Assembly: GCA_016928165.1 (NCBI GenBank) | Contig: JAFGLH010000016.1 | Span: 1 to 45,071, forward strand | Length of the DNA stretch: 45,071 bases | Direction of reading: 5' to 3' | From: Pirellulales bacterium | Lineage (GTDB): Bacteria > Planctomycetota > Planctomycetia > Pirellulales > Thermoguttaceae | Program-made: the position numbers and the translations under genes | The notes under the pieces: generated by a model | The model's database searches: none | Told to the model about the DNA's origin: nothing | Seen by the model: the letters and a program-made list of their open reading frames with translations, nothing else | Shown here: piece by piece, positions 8,171 through 15,754 of the stretch | Layout of the letters: each line of letters begins with the position of its first letter | Numbering within the stretch: the stretch's first letter is position 1

Positions 8171-8188
8171 CCGCCGCGTCCGAACAAC
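8168..8188. repeat. repeat at the nuoB stop (type M, partial)
   Basis: TAGCCGCCGCGTCC followed by GAACAAC. The same two blocks occur at the nuoF stop (12353-12382), where an ACGCGGCGC arm completes a hairpin. In both genes the element's TAG is the stop codon. Confidence 0.65.
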
Positions 8189-8218
8189 TCCCCTCTTCCG
8201 CTTTTCGGGAGAAAGGAC

Positions 8219-8342
8219 AAATTTGCGTAACCGTTCGCAGGGGACTGTCCCCCTCGGCGGTGAAGGGTACAGGCACATTTTTCGCCCTTGAAAGGGCGAA
8301 AAAATGAGCCAGTCCCCGGCCCGTGAACGGTTACAAATTTGC
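8219..8342. mobile_element. intact miniature transposon (MITE) with 8-bp target duplication, between nuoB and the next gene
   Basis: The element occupies 8227-8334 (108 bp). Its ends are GTAACCGTTCGC and GTGAACGGTTAC, inverted repeats with one mismatch in 12. It is flanked by the perfect direct repeat AAATTTGC at 8219-8226 and 8335-8342. Inside are GGGGACTGTCCCC and the hairpin TTTTTCGCCCTT / AAGGGCGAAAAA, both shared with the copy at 32669, which lies in the opposite orientation. There is no coding capacity, so it must have been moved in trans. GTAA ends plus 8-bp duplications are the hallmark of IS66-family transposition; that assignment is inference. Confidence 0.9.
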
Positions 8343-8365
8343 AAAAGTCCAGCAACAACTTCGAT

Positions 8366-8686
8366 ATGGATAGTGCAAAACCAAAACTCGATCTTCTGGA
8401 ACGGTGTCTGCGGTCGTTCGTCCGCGCGTCGGCGATAGCGGCGTTTTTGGTCGGAATGTCCGCTTTTGCCGCATATCCGAGACCGTGGCATTCCGGCTGG
8501 GATATAAGAAAGACGGCCGCGGTTTGCTTGGTGCATGCGGCCGCCGCGACCGCTTTGATTTCGTTTTTGGCAAGCGCCGTTCCTTATGGAATAAATCCCC
8601 GCGGAGATCGTTCTCGCCCGATGCGTTGGTACAACTGCTTGAACGCGGCAACGATGGCGCTGATAATTTTGACTCCACCGATATGA
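8366..8686 (+). CDS. small membrane protein inside the nuo operon, unknown function
   Basis: 106 residues from the ATG at 8366. A TTG nine codons upstream is less likely because it lies in the target duplication of the miniature transposon. Three probable membrane segments are visible: about 28-47 (ASAIAAFLVGMSAFAAY), 57-80 (TAAVCLVHAAAATALISFLA) and the C-terminal LNAATMALIILTPPI. I recognise no family. It lies between nuoB and nuoC, 22 bases ahead of nuoC, so it is probably cotranscribed. It could be an accessory complex I protein or a passenger brought by rearrangement. No strong ribosome-binding site is seen. Confidence 0.55.
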   Translation: MDSAKPKLDLLERCLRSFVRASAIAAFLVGMSAFAAYPRPWHSGWDIRKTAAVCLVHAAAATALISFLASAVPYGINPRGDRSRPMRWYNCLNAATMALIILTPPI

Positions 8687-8708
8687 CGTTTCGCGTCTAC
8701 GAATGTAA

Positions 8709-9197
8709 ATGCAATTAGTCCAACAACTGCAAACCGCCTTTGCCGGTCTGACAGCGAGCGAGTTTCGCGGCCAGACGCGGATCGTGGCGCCGGTCGAGTC
8801 GCTCTTCGATATATTGAAAACCCTCAAGGAAAAACACGGCTTCGATTTGCTGGTCGACATTACCTGCGTCGATTACCTCGATTATCCCGACGCCAAGGAC
8901 CGCTTCGGATTGGTGTATTTGCTGGCAAACACCGAAACGGCCGAGCGAATCGCGATACGCTGCTTCGTCAACGATCCCGAGCCGACCGTTCCGTCGGTCG
9001 TCGCGCTTTGGGCGGGGGCCAACTGGCCGGAGCGGGAGGCGTGGGACATGTTCGGCATCCGCTTCGACGGCCACCCCGACCCGCGGCGGATACTCTTGCC
9101 CGAGCAGTTCACGGCCCATCCCTTGCGAAAGGATTATCCGCTGCAAGGACTGGGCGAGCGGCATAATTTTCCCGTTATCACCCGAGCCGAAGGATAA
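8709..9197 (+). CDS. nuoC: NADH:quinone oxidoreductase subunit C (30 kDa)
   Basis: 162 residues. NuoC is the cofactor-free hydrophilic-arm subunit that packs against NuoD and NuoB. The 30 kDa signature is clear: WPEREAWDMFGIRFDGHPDPRRIL (about 106-129), preceded by DLLVDITCVDYLDYP and followed by LRKDYPLQG. It is a separate gene here, not fused to nuoD. The ATG at 8709 lies 22 bases after the small membrane-protein stop. A type A palindrome and a C-rich filler separate it from nuoD. Confidence 0.95.
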   Translation: MQLVQQLQTAFAGLTASEFRGQTRIVAPVESLFDILKTLKEKHGFDLLVDITCVDYLDYPDAKDRFGLVYLLANTETAERIAIRCFVNDPEPTVPSVVALWAGANWPEREAWDMFGIRFDGHPDPRRILLPEQFTAHPLRKDYPLQGLGERHNFPVITRAEG

Positions 9198-9232
9198 TTG
9201 CGAAACCGCAAGTGGAAGTTTGCGTAGTTCAC

Positions 9233-9263
9233 GTTGGGGCGGCAGTTAAACTGCCACTCCAAC
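9233..9263. repeat. type A palindrome between nuoC and nuoD
   Basis: GTTGGGGCGGCAGTT / AACTGCCACTCCAAC, one mismatch between the arms. It is followed by C-rich tandem filler (CCCCTAACCCCCGACCCCCG), ending six bases before the nuoD ATG. No ribosome-binding site survives ahead of nuoD. Confidence 0.85.
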
Positions 9264-9291
9264 CCCTAACCCCCGACCCCCGACCTCTAAC

Positions 9292-10503
9292 ATGGACCTT
9301 GCCCACGACGAACGGCAGCCGTATCAGTGGACGCTGAACTTCGGGCCGCAACACCCCGCCACGCACACCACGCTGCGGCTGGTGCTGAAGCTCGACGGCG
9401 AGCGGGTCGTCGACGCCATGCCGGACATCGGCTACCTGCACTCGGGCTTCGAGAAACTCGGCGAACACCTCGACTACAACCAATACGTTACCGTGGCCGA
9501 CCGGATGAACTACGTTTCGCCGATGGCCAACAACGTCGCCTGGCACATGGCGGTGGAAAAACTGTTGGGCATCGAGACCCCGCCCCGCTGCCAATCGCTG
9601 CGGGTGATCGTCGCCGAGCTGTCGCGGATTTCCGACCACCTGCTCTGCCTGGGCGCGATGGGCCTTGACACGGGCGCCTTCACGCATTTCATCTACGCCT
9701 TCAACCCGCGGGAGCGGATATACGACATCTTCGAGGCCCTCTGCGGGGCACGGTTCACCAACAGCTACACCCGGGTGGGCGGTTTGATGTACGACGCCTC
9801 GCCGAAGGCCATCGAGATGATCCGCGATTTCCTCAAGCGGCTGCCCAAGGCGCTCCGCGACATGGAGCGGCTGCTGAACCGCAACCGGATTTTCGTCGAG
9901 CGGACCAAGGGCGTGGGCGTGCTGAGCAAGGCCGAGGCGATAGATCGCGGCTGTTCCGGTCCGGTGGCCAGGGCGAGCGGGGTGGCCCGCGACTTGCGCA
10001 AGGACGAGCCGTACCTGAATTATCGCGATTTCGACTTCGACGTCTGCTGCGCCGAGGGGGGCGACTGCTATGCCCGATACCTCGTCCGCCTGGCCGAGAT
10101 TCGCGAAAGCATGAAGATCGTCCGCCAGGCAATCGAAAATCTGCCTCCCGGGCCGGTGAACGTTATGGGGACTGTCCCCTTTGCGTCCAGGGTATCCTTG
10201 CCCGACAAGAAAGCGGTCGAGACAACCATCGAGGGACTGATTACCCACTTCGAGTTGGTGATGAGCAACCGCGGTTTCGAGACGCCGCGCGAGGAAGTAT
10301 ACTTTGCCACCGAGGCGCCGAACGGCGAGCTGGGATTTTACATCGTCGGCGACGGCAGCCAACGAGCCTATCGCGCCCGCTGCCGGGGGCCGTCGTTTTT
10401 TCATTTCGCGCTGTTCCCGCACCTGATCCGCGGACACACCATCGGCGACGTGGTGGCGGTGTTGGGCAGCTTGAACGTCATCGCGGCCGAATTGGATAGG
10501 TAA
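9292..10503 (+). CDS. nuoD: NADH:quinone oxidoreductase subunit D (49 kDa)
   Basis: 403 residues. NuoD forms the quinone pocket with NuoB. Visible features: GPQHPATHTT with His25 and DRMNYVSPMANN with Tyr74, at the positions of the quinone-headgroup His/Tyr pair, then DIGYLHSGFEKLGEH and the C-terminal FFHFALFPHLIRGHTIGDVVAVLGSLNVIAAELDR. The family usually reads a short acidic turn between GPVNV and RVSLP; here eight extra residues, MGTVPFAS (292-299), are encoded at 10165-10188 by GGGGACTGTCCCC plus flanks. That palindrome is a core piece of the miniature transposon. The stop overlaps the nuoE start (TAATG). Confidence 0.96.
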   Translation: MDLAHDERQPYQWTLNFGPQHPATHTTLRLVLKLDGERVVDAMPDIGYLHSGFEKLGEHLDYNQYVTVADRMNYVSPMANNVAWHMAVEKLLGIETPPRCQSLRVIVAELSRISDHLLCLGAMGLDTGAFTHFIYAFNPRERIYDIFEALCGARFTNSYTRVGGLMYDASPKAIEMIRDFLKRLPKALRDMERLLNRNRIFVERTKGVGVLSKAEAIDRGCSGPVARASGVARDLRKDEPYLNYRDFDFDVCCAEGGDCYARYLVRLAEIRESMKIVRQAIENLPPGPVNVMGTVPFASRVSLPDKKAVETTIEGLITHFELVMSNRGFETPREEVYFATEAPNGELGFYIVGDGSQRAYRARCRGPSFFHFALFPHLIRGHTIGDVVAVLGSLNVIAAELDR

Positions 10504-11003
10504 TGAACGTTTTGGACGCGGAAACGCGCGAGAATATCGATACTATTGCGGGCCGTTACCCGACGCGCCGGGCGGCCGTGCTGCCGGTGCTGCACGCGGT
10601 AAACGACCGGCTCGGATACGTGCCGACCGAAGCGGTGGTCGAGTTGGCCGAACTGCTCGAACTCGCCCCCGCCGACGTGCAAGATACGCTCAGCTTCTAC
10701 GGTTTCTTCAAGCAAGACAAACCGCAGGGCGAGTATCGCGTTTGGGTCTGCCGCTCGCTCAGTTGCGCCGCCCGCGGCGGCGAGGAGTTGTTGGAATACT
10801 TGTGCGAGAAACTAAAAATCCGCCCCGGCGAAACGACCCCCGACGGACGAGTGACGCTCGAGTTCGCCGAATGTCTCGGCGCCTGCGAGGCAGCTCCGGC
10901 CGTCTTGGTAAATGATACGCTGTATGGAAATATGACACGCGAAAAGATTGACGAATTAATCCGTAGGGTGCGTGCTGGCACACACCATGATGCAACAGAA
11001 TGA
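10503..11003 (+). CDS. nuoE: NADH:quinone oxidoreductase subunit E (24 kDa)
   Basis: 166 residues, translationally coupled to nuoD through TAATG. It carries the [2Fe-2S] cluster N1a with thioredoxin-like-fold ligands Cys83 and Cys88 (VCRSLSC), Cys124 and Cys128 (ECLGAC). The start MNVLDAETRENID fits the family. The last residues, about VRAGTHHDATE (156-166), are encoded by the left arm and loop of a GTAGGGTGCGTGCTGG inverted repeat that straddles the stop codon, so the native C-terminus was probably replaced or extended by the repeat. Confidence 0.95.
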   Translation: MNVLDAETRENIDTIAGRYPTRRAAVLPVLHAVNDRLGYVPTEAVVELAELLELAPADVQDTLSFYGFFKQDKPQGEYRVWVCRSLSCAARGGEELLEYLCEKLKIRPGETTPDGRVTLEFAECLGACEAAPAVLVNDTLYGNMTREKIDELIRRVRAGTHHDATE

Positions 11004-11046
11004 TTAAGCCGTTCGGATGATCGGTGCGTGCCAGCACGCACCCTAC
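10963..11046. repeat. 24-bp inverted repeat straddling the nuoE stop and nuoF leader (type F)
   Basis: Left arm 10963-10986 starts GTAGGGTGCGTGCTGGCA; right arm 11023-11046 is its reverse complement with one mismatch in 24, and the loop is 36 bases. The element ends 7 bases before the nuoF ATG and leaves no Shine-Dalgarno sequence for it. Confidence 0.9.
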
Positions 11047-11053
11047 AATATAT

Positions 11054-12355
11054 ATGACTTACGACCCCGTATTACTGGCGAACATCGACAAGAAAGACAG
11101 CCACACGCTGCCGGTCTACCAGTCCGGCGGCGGCTATCGCGGGCTGCGCCGGGCACTCGAAGATATGTCGCCCGCCGACGTGGTCGAGTTGGTCAAGCAG
11201 AGCGGGCTGCGCGGGCGCGGCGGGGCCGGGTTCCCGACCGGCGCGAAATGGTCCTTCCTGCCCAAAAACCACCCCGGGCCGGTCTACTTCTGCGTCAACG
11301 CCGACGAGTCGGAGCCGGGCACGTTCGTCAACCGCGTGCAGATGGAACTCGATCCCCACCAGGTGCTTGAAGGGACGATCATCAGTTGCTATGCCACCGG
11401 GGCAAGCACCGCTTACATTTATCTCCGCCATGAATATCCCTTGGCCCGGCGGCGGATGCAGGCGGCCGTCGGCGAGTGTTATGCCGCCGGATTGCTCGGC
11501 GAGAACATACTCGGCGGCGGTTTCTCGCTCGACGTTCATATCCACGTCGGCGCGGGGGCCTATGTCTGCGGCGAGGAGACCGGGCTGATCGAGAGCATCG
11601 AGGGGCGCCGGGCCTGGCCCCGGATCAAGCCGCCGTACCCCGCCGTCGAAGGATTGTTTCGCAAGCCAACGGTAGTGAACAACGTCGAGACGCTCGCCTG
11701 CGTCAAACAGATCGTCGATCGCGGCGCGGACTGGTTCCGCTCGATGGGCACTCCGCCCGATCCGAACGATCCCCGCGACCCCGGCAGTTTTGGGCCGAAA
11801 CTGTTCGGACTCTCCGGCCACGTCAACCGCCCCGGCTGTTACGAGGCCCCGTTGGGGATTACCGTCCGGCGCCTTATCGACGAATACGGCGGCGGCGTAT
11901 GGAAGGGGCGCCGGGCGAAGGCGGCCATCGTCGGCGGACTGAGCACCGGACTGGTGACCGAGGCGGAGTTCGACACGCCGCTGGATTTTTCCGCGCCCAT
12001 CCGCGCCGGCTGTCTCGGCCTGGGAACCGGCGGCGTCATCGTATTGGACGAAACGTATTCGATGATCGATTTTTTGCACAACAGTTGCCGTTTCTTCGCC
12101 CACGAGAGCTGCGGCCAATGCACGCCCTGCCGCGAGGGGACGCAATGGGCGTTGGAGATGTTGGAGCGGATCCGCGCCGGCCGCGGCCGCCTGCGCGATC
12201 TCGACCTGTTGCGAGAAATCGGCGAAACGATCGGCATCATGCCCGGCACGACCATCTGCGGACTGGCCGACGGCGCCGCCTGGCCGATCAAGACCGCCTT
12301 GGGCAAGTTCCGCGAAGAGTTCGAGGGGTACGTTAAAGAACCAACAACCGTTTAG
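11054..12355 (+). CDS. nuoF: NADH:quinone oxidoreductase subunit F (51 kDa)
   Basis: 433 residues. NuoF binds NADH and FMN and passes electrons to cluster N3. The glycine-rich motif GLRGRGGAGFPTGAKW (51-66), the NADESEPGTF loop (83-91) and GAGAYVCGEETGLIESIEG (167-184) are intact. The N3 ligands are Cys353, Cys356, Cys359 (ESCGQCTPCREG) and Cys402 (TICGLADG). The ATG at 11054 is chosen because MTYDPVLLAN begins the homologous region; the upstream extension only translates the palindrome. No ribosome-binding site precedes this ATG, which is odd for an essential subunit. The stop TAG is part of a type M repeat. Confidence 0.96.
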   Translation: MTYDPVLLANIDKKDSHTLPVYQSGGGYRGLRRALEDMSPADVVELVKQSGLRGRGGAGFPTGAKWSFLPKNHPGPVYFCVNADESEPGTFVNRVQMELDPHQVLEGTIISCYATGASTAYIYLRHEYPLARRRMQAAVGECYAAGLLGENILGGGFSLDVHIHVGAGAYVCGEETGLIESIEGRRAWPRIKPPYPAVEGLFRKPTVVNNVETLACVKQIVDRGADWFRSMGTPPDPNDPRDPGSFGPKLFGLSGHVNRPGCYEAPLGITVRRLIDEYGGGVWKGRRAKAAIVGGLSTGLVTEAEFDTPLDFSAPIRAGCLGLGTGGVIVLDETYSMIDFLHNSCRFFAHESCGQCTPCREGTQWALEMLERIRAGRGRLRDLDLLREIGETIGIMPGTTICGLADGAAWPIKTALGKFREEFEGYVKEPTTV

Positions 12356-12382
12356 CCGCCGCGTCCACGCGGCGCGAACAAC
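12353..12382. repeat. hairpin repeat at the nuoF stop (type M)
   Basis: TAGCCGCCGCGTCC-ACGCGGCGC-GAACAAC. GCCGCG and CGCGGC pair around TCCA. The first three bases are the nuoF stop codon. A partial copy sits at the nuoB stop in the same relation. Confidence 0.65.
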
Positions 12383-12401
12383 GATTCATGGAGAGTACAA
12401 T

Positions 12402-12653
12402 ATGGTCGATAAAAAGAATCAAGAAGAAAAGATTCCACTCCGCTGGCGCCACATTCGATGTATTCGTTTGACTCCGGAATGCATCGGCGGCATTCTTGCG
12501 GGATTTGGAATAGGTATAGCGATTGCAAACTCATTGGCGAACGTGGAATCCTTTCGTTCCAACACCGTGCTGGTTGTAATTGGTGGATTATTTCTTGCGA
12601 CGATTGGTTCATTGTTGGCGATGCATGCACAGGACAGATATAGATATTCATGA
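12402..12653 (+). CDS. second small membrane protein inside the nuo operon, unknown function
   Basis: 83 residues. The ATG at 12402 has GGAGAG about 9 bases upstream. After a basic, polar N-terminus (about 1-27) come two hydrophobic segments, CIGGILAGFGIGIAIANSLA (27-46) and VLVVIGGLFLATIGSLLAM (56-74), and a short charged tail. The form is a two-helix hairpin. No family is recognised and it is not similar to the 106-residue protein after nuoB. Base composition is less GC-rich than its neighbours. It lies between nuoF and nuoG in the same direction, so cotranscription is likely. Confidence 0.6.
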   Translation: MVDKKNQEEKIPLRWRHIRCIRLTPECIGGILAGFGIGIAIANSLANVESFRSNTVLVVIGGLFLATIGSLLAMHAQDRYRYS

Positions 12654-12672
12654 AAAACCGCGTTTGACCGCT

Positions 12673-12709
12673 GGGCGCCATGAGTAAGCTGCGCTTGCCC
12701 ATGGCGCCC
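12673..12709. repeat. 10-bp perfect hairpin between the small gene and nuoG
   Basis: GGGCGCCATG (12673-12682) and CATGGCGCCC (12700-12709) pair perfectly around a 17-base loop. The sequence context differs from the other palindrome types in the window. Confidence 0.75.
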
Positions 12710-12753
12710 CCGGCAATATCAATTACGGCATCAATAAACAATAGAAGATCGAC

Positions 12754-14358
12754 ATGCCGACAGTAACCATCGACAACCGCGAACTCGAAATCCCCGCCGG
12801 GCGACGGCTCAACGCCATCGAGGCCGCGAGGCTCGTCGGCATCGAAATCCCGCACTACTGCTGGCACCCCGGGTTGTCGGTCGTGGGCAGTTGCCGCATG
12901 TGTCTAATCGAGATCGGCACGCGCTGCAAGAAAAGCGGCGCGATCACCATGCAGCCGAAGTTGGTCCCCGCTTGCAACACGATCGTCGCCGACAACATGG
13001 TGATCGTGACCGACAGCGAGAAGGTCGCCCGGGCCAGGGCGATGGTCGAGGAAGACCTGCTGTTGCGGCACCCGATCGATTGCCCCATCTGCGACAAGGC
13101 GGGCGAGTGCCTGCTGCAAGATTACCATTTCCAGTACGGCCAGGCCGAGCGCCGGGCCGACGTCCGACCGTTCACCAGCCGGCGGCGCGACCTGGGCGAC
13201 GTGACGCTGTTCGTCGACCGCTGCGTGATGTGCGGCCGTTGCGTCCGCTTTGCCCGGGAAATTTCCGGCACGAGCGAATTGATGGTCACGGGCCGCGGCG
13301 CGCGGGAAGAAATCGACGTGGTGGTCGGCTATCCGCTGAACAACAAACTCTCGGGCAACGTCGTCGATCTCTGCCCGGTCGGGGCGCTGGCCGACAAGGA
13401 TTTTTTATATCGGCAGCGGGTTTGGTATCTCCGCCGCCACGCCGGCGTCTGCGCCGGCTGCTCGGCCGGCTGCTCGATCTGGATCGAGGAGAACCAGCAG
13501 CGCGTCTGGCGGATCAAGCCGCGCGAAAATCCCTTCATCAACAAGTGGTGGATCTGCAACGACGGCCGCTACGATTACCCGCACGTCCACGACCCCCGCC
13601 GGCTGACGCGGCCTTTGGGGCGAGAGACCGGGATTTTGGATGGCCGCGATTGGTTTGATCTGCCGAAAGAATTGGATTGGGCACTGCGCAGGACGGGTCG
13701 GTTGGCCGCCGTGGTTTCGCCGTTCTTGACCGTCGAAGAAGCGTATCTGCTCTGCAAATTGATTCGGGACATCGACCATGAGGCGTTGCTGGCGATCGGC
13801 CCCGTTCCCGTGTTGGGCGAGGACGAACGGTTCCCCGGCGGGTTCACGATCCGCGCGGAGAAGTGTCCCAACCGCCGGGGCGTGGAGGCGGTCGTTGCCC
13901 ATTTCGCCCACCGCGTGGCGAGCTTCGACGAGCTGCTCGCCGAAGTGGACCAGGACGCGCTGCAAGGGGTTTGGGTCTCCGGCGGATATAAAAACGAATG
14001 GATCGGCCATTCGACCGCCGCCCGATTCGAGCGGCTGAAATTGTTGATCGTGCAGGACTTATTTCCCTCGCCGCTTTCGGATCGGGCGACGTATCTGCTG
14101 CCCGGAGCGGCCTATCCCGAGCGGGAAGGCTCTTACGTCAACTTCGCCGACCGTTTGCAGTCGTTCCGCCGCGCGATCCGCCCACCGGCTGGCGTCAAGA
14201 CCGAGGGGAGCATCTGTTGGGAGTTGCTCGGACGCAAGGGGCTGTATAATGCCCGTGCGGTGTTGGAGGAGATGACCAGGGAAATAATGTATTTTTCCGC
14301 CGCCGCCGGGCCGGTCCCGGAGGCGGGGATCGATTTGAGGTCGAATTTGTTGGCTTAA
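12754..14358 (+). CDS. nuoG: NADH:quinone oxidoreductase subunit G (75 kDa), short form
   Basis: 534 residues, well below the roughly 900 of E. coli NuoG, because the molybdopterin-like domain is shortened. The iron-sulfur part is complete. [2Fe-2S] ligands are Cys36, Cys47, Cys50 and Cys74. The N5-type His/Cys set is His106, Cys110, Cys113 and Cys119 (HPIDCPICDKAGEC). N4-type ligands are Cys157, Cys160, Cys163 and Cys207. A further CAGCSAGC with Cys233, Cys236, Cys240 and a distant Cys268 (WWICND) matches the extra N7 cluster found only in some bacteria. Electrons pass from NuoF/E towards NuoI. The C-terminal third has LLIVQDLFPSPLSD and YPEREGSYVNFADRLQ, typical of the family. Confidence 0.94.
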   Translation: MPTVTIDNRELEIPAGRRLNAIEAARLVGIEIPHYCWHPGLSVVGSCRMCLIEIGTRCKKSGAITMQPKLVPACNTIVADNMVIVTDSEKVARARAMVEEDLLLRHPIDCPICDKAGECLLQDYHFQYGQAERRADVRPFTSRRRDLGDVTLFVDRCVMCGRCVRFAREISGTSELMVTGRGAREEIDVVVGYPLNNKLSGNVVDLCPVGALADKDFLYRQRVWYLRRHAGVCAGCSAGCSIWIEENQQRVWRIKPRENPFINKWWICNDGRYDYPHVHDPRRLTRPLGRETGILDGRDWFDLPKELDWALRRTGRLAAVVSPFLTVEEAYLLCKLIRDIDHEALLAIGPVPVLGEDERFPGGFTIRAEKCPNRRGVEAVVAHFAHRVASFDELLAEVDQDALQGVWVSGGYKNEWIGHSTAARFERLKLLIVQDLFPSPLSDRATYLLPGAAYPEREGSYVNFADRLQSFRRAIRPPAGVKTEGSICWELLGRKGLYNARAVLEEMTREIMYFSAAAGPVPEAGIDLRSNLLA

Positions 14359-14371
14359 TTGAAACAGGAAT

Positions 14372-14436
14372 GTTTAGCAGCCGTCGGCACGACGGCTTGC
14401 GCGACGTTCGGGCCGCCGTGCCGGCGGCCGCTAAAC
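14372..14436. repeat. inverted repeat between nuoG and nuoH (type D)
   Basis: Arms GTTTAGCAGCCGTCGGCA... (14372-14396) and ...GCCGGCGGCCGCTAAAC (14412-14436) are 25 bases each with three mismatches. Single arms recur at 17146-17170 (identical to the right arm), 31358-31382 and, inside a coding region, 43619-43643. It ends eight bases before the nuoH ATG. Confidence 0.85.
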
Positions 14437-14444
14437 GTGGAATA

Positions 14445-15695
14445 ATGTTTTTATCAATACTCGCGTCGCTGTTGAAGATCGCCGTGCTGCTCGGGCTGTT
14501 GATGACCGCGGCGGCGTACCTGGTGCTGGTCGAGCGTTGGATCGCCGCCTGGGTGCAGGACCGCTTGGGGCCGAACCGGGTGGGCGTGCCGCTGACCGGT
14601 GTCCGCCTCTTCGGCCTGGGCCAGCCGGTGGCCGACGGCGTAAAGTTCATGACCAAAGGGGAGTTCACGCCAAGCCACGTCGATCGGATATTGTACGCGC
14701 TGGCGCCGATCGTGATTTTCGCCGCCGCCGTGTCGGCCTTCGCCGTCGTGCCGCTGGGGGCCGTCGCGCCGCCCCGCTTCTGGTCGGAATGGTTTGATGT
14801 CAGTGGACCGATTGCATTATCCATCGCGCCGGGATTGGACATGGGAATCGTCTATATCTTCGCCGTCGGCTCGGTGGCCGTCTACGGCGTGGTCCTCGGC
14901 GGCTGGGCGAGCAACAACAAGTACAGCTTCTTCGGCGCGATCCGCAGCAGCGCCCAGTTGATCTCCTACGAAATCCCGCTCGGCCTGGGCATACTTGGCG
15001 TGATCCTGGTCGGCGGGTCGCTGCGGCTGGACGAGATCGTGCTCCACCAGGCCCGATCCGGCGCGTGGAACGTGGTGACGCAGCCGTTGGGATTCGTTGT
15101 ATTTTGCGTGGCGGCGTTCGCCGAGGCGGCCCGGCTGCCGTTCGACCTGCCCGAGGCCGAGCAGGAACTGGTCGGCGGCTACCATACTGAATACCTGGGA
15201 ATCAAGCTGATGCTGTTCATGGTCGCGGAGTTTCTGCACATGGTCCTGGCGGCCTTTCTGATCGTGATTCTCTTCCTCGGCGGCTGGCATTTGTGGGGAC
15301 TGACCGGCTCGGCCGAGGCGGTCGCCTGGCCGACGGCCTTGCTCCGCGCGGTCGTGCTGCTGACGAAAGTGATGGCCGTGATCCTCTTTTTCATGTTCGC
15401 CCGCTGGAGTTGGCCGCGGTTCCGGTACGATCAACTGATGAACGTCGCCTGGAAGGTGATGATCCCCTGGGGAATGATAAACGTGGTCGTGGTGGCCGCA
15501 TGGATGGAATACGGCGGAGAGTTGGCAGATTGGATGAATATGTCTAACATTCCCGGATTGGCAATCGTCGGCTGGGGCGCGTTGCTGATCTGCTGGCTGG
15601 CGACTTCGATCATCGACCCGACGGCGACGGACAACAAACCTAGACCTGAATTGCCCCATATCAACGATTGCGTAGGTCAGGTACCCCGCACCTGA
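14445..15695 (+). CDS. nuoH: NADH:quinone oxidoreductase subunit H
   Basis: 416 residues. NuoH is the membrane subunit that completes the quinone chamber and couples it to proton translocation. Visible family marks: LVERWIAAWVQDRLGPNRVG (about 28-47), EFTPSHVDRILYALAP, SYEIPLGLGI, LPFDLPEAEQELVGGYHTEY with its acidic cluster, and RWSWPRFRYDQLMN near the end. About eight membrane helices. The ATG at 14445 is used because the upstream frame only reads the type D repeat. The last residues, VGQVPRT, come from the left arm of another palindrome whose ACCTGAC supplies the stop codon. Confidence 0.96.
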   Translation: MFLSILASLLKIAVLLGLLMTAAAYLVLVERWIAAWVQDRLGPNRVGVPLTGVRLFGLGQPVADGVKFMTKGEFTPSHVDRILYALAPIVIFAAAVSAFAVVPLGAVAPPRFWSEWFDVSGPIALSIAPGLDMGIVYIFAVGSVAVYGVVLGGWASNNKYSFFGAIRSSAQLISYEIPLGLGILGVILVGGSLRLDEIVLHQARSGAWNVVTQPLGFVVFCVAAFAEAARLPFDLPEAEQELVGGYHTEYLGIKLMLFMVAEFLHMVLAAFLIVILFLGGWHLWGLTGSAEAVAWPTALLRAVVLLTKVMAVILFFMFARWSWPRFRYDQLMNVAWKVMIPWGMINVVVVAAWMEYGGELADWMNMSNIPGLAIVGWGALLICWLATSIIDPTATDNKPRPELPHINDCVGQVPRT

Positions 15696-15749
15696 CAACA
15701 GAACAAGATTGAACGCAATATTTTGTCAGGTACGGGGTACCTGACCTAC
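15672..15749. repeat. 27-bp inverted repeat spanning the nuoH stop, abutting nuoI (type H)
   Basis: Left arm 15672-15698 begins GTAGGTCAGGTACCCCGCAC; right arm 15723-15749 is its reverse complement with one mismatch in 27, loop 24 bases. It encodes the last seven NuoH residues and the stop, and ends five bases before the nuoI ATG. Confidence 0.92.
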
Positions 15750-15754
15750 AGAAC

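Noticed and set aside
14370-14444. 25-codon upstream extension of nuoH
   Set aside because: It is a translation of repeat D; conserved sequence begins at the ATG at 14445.
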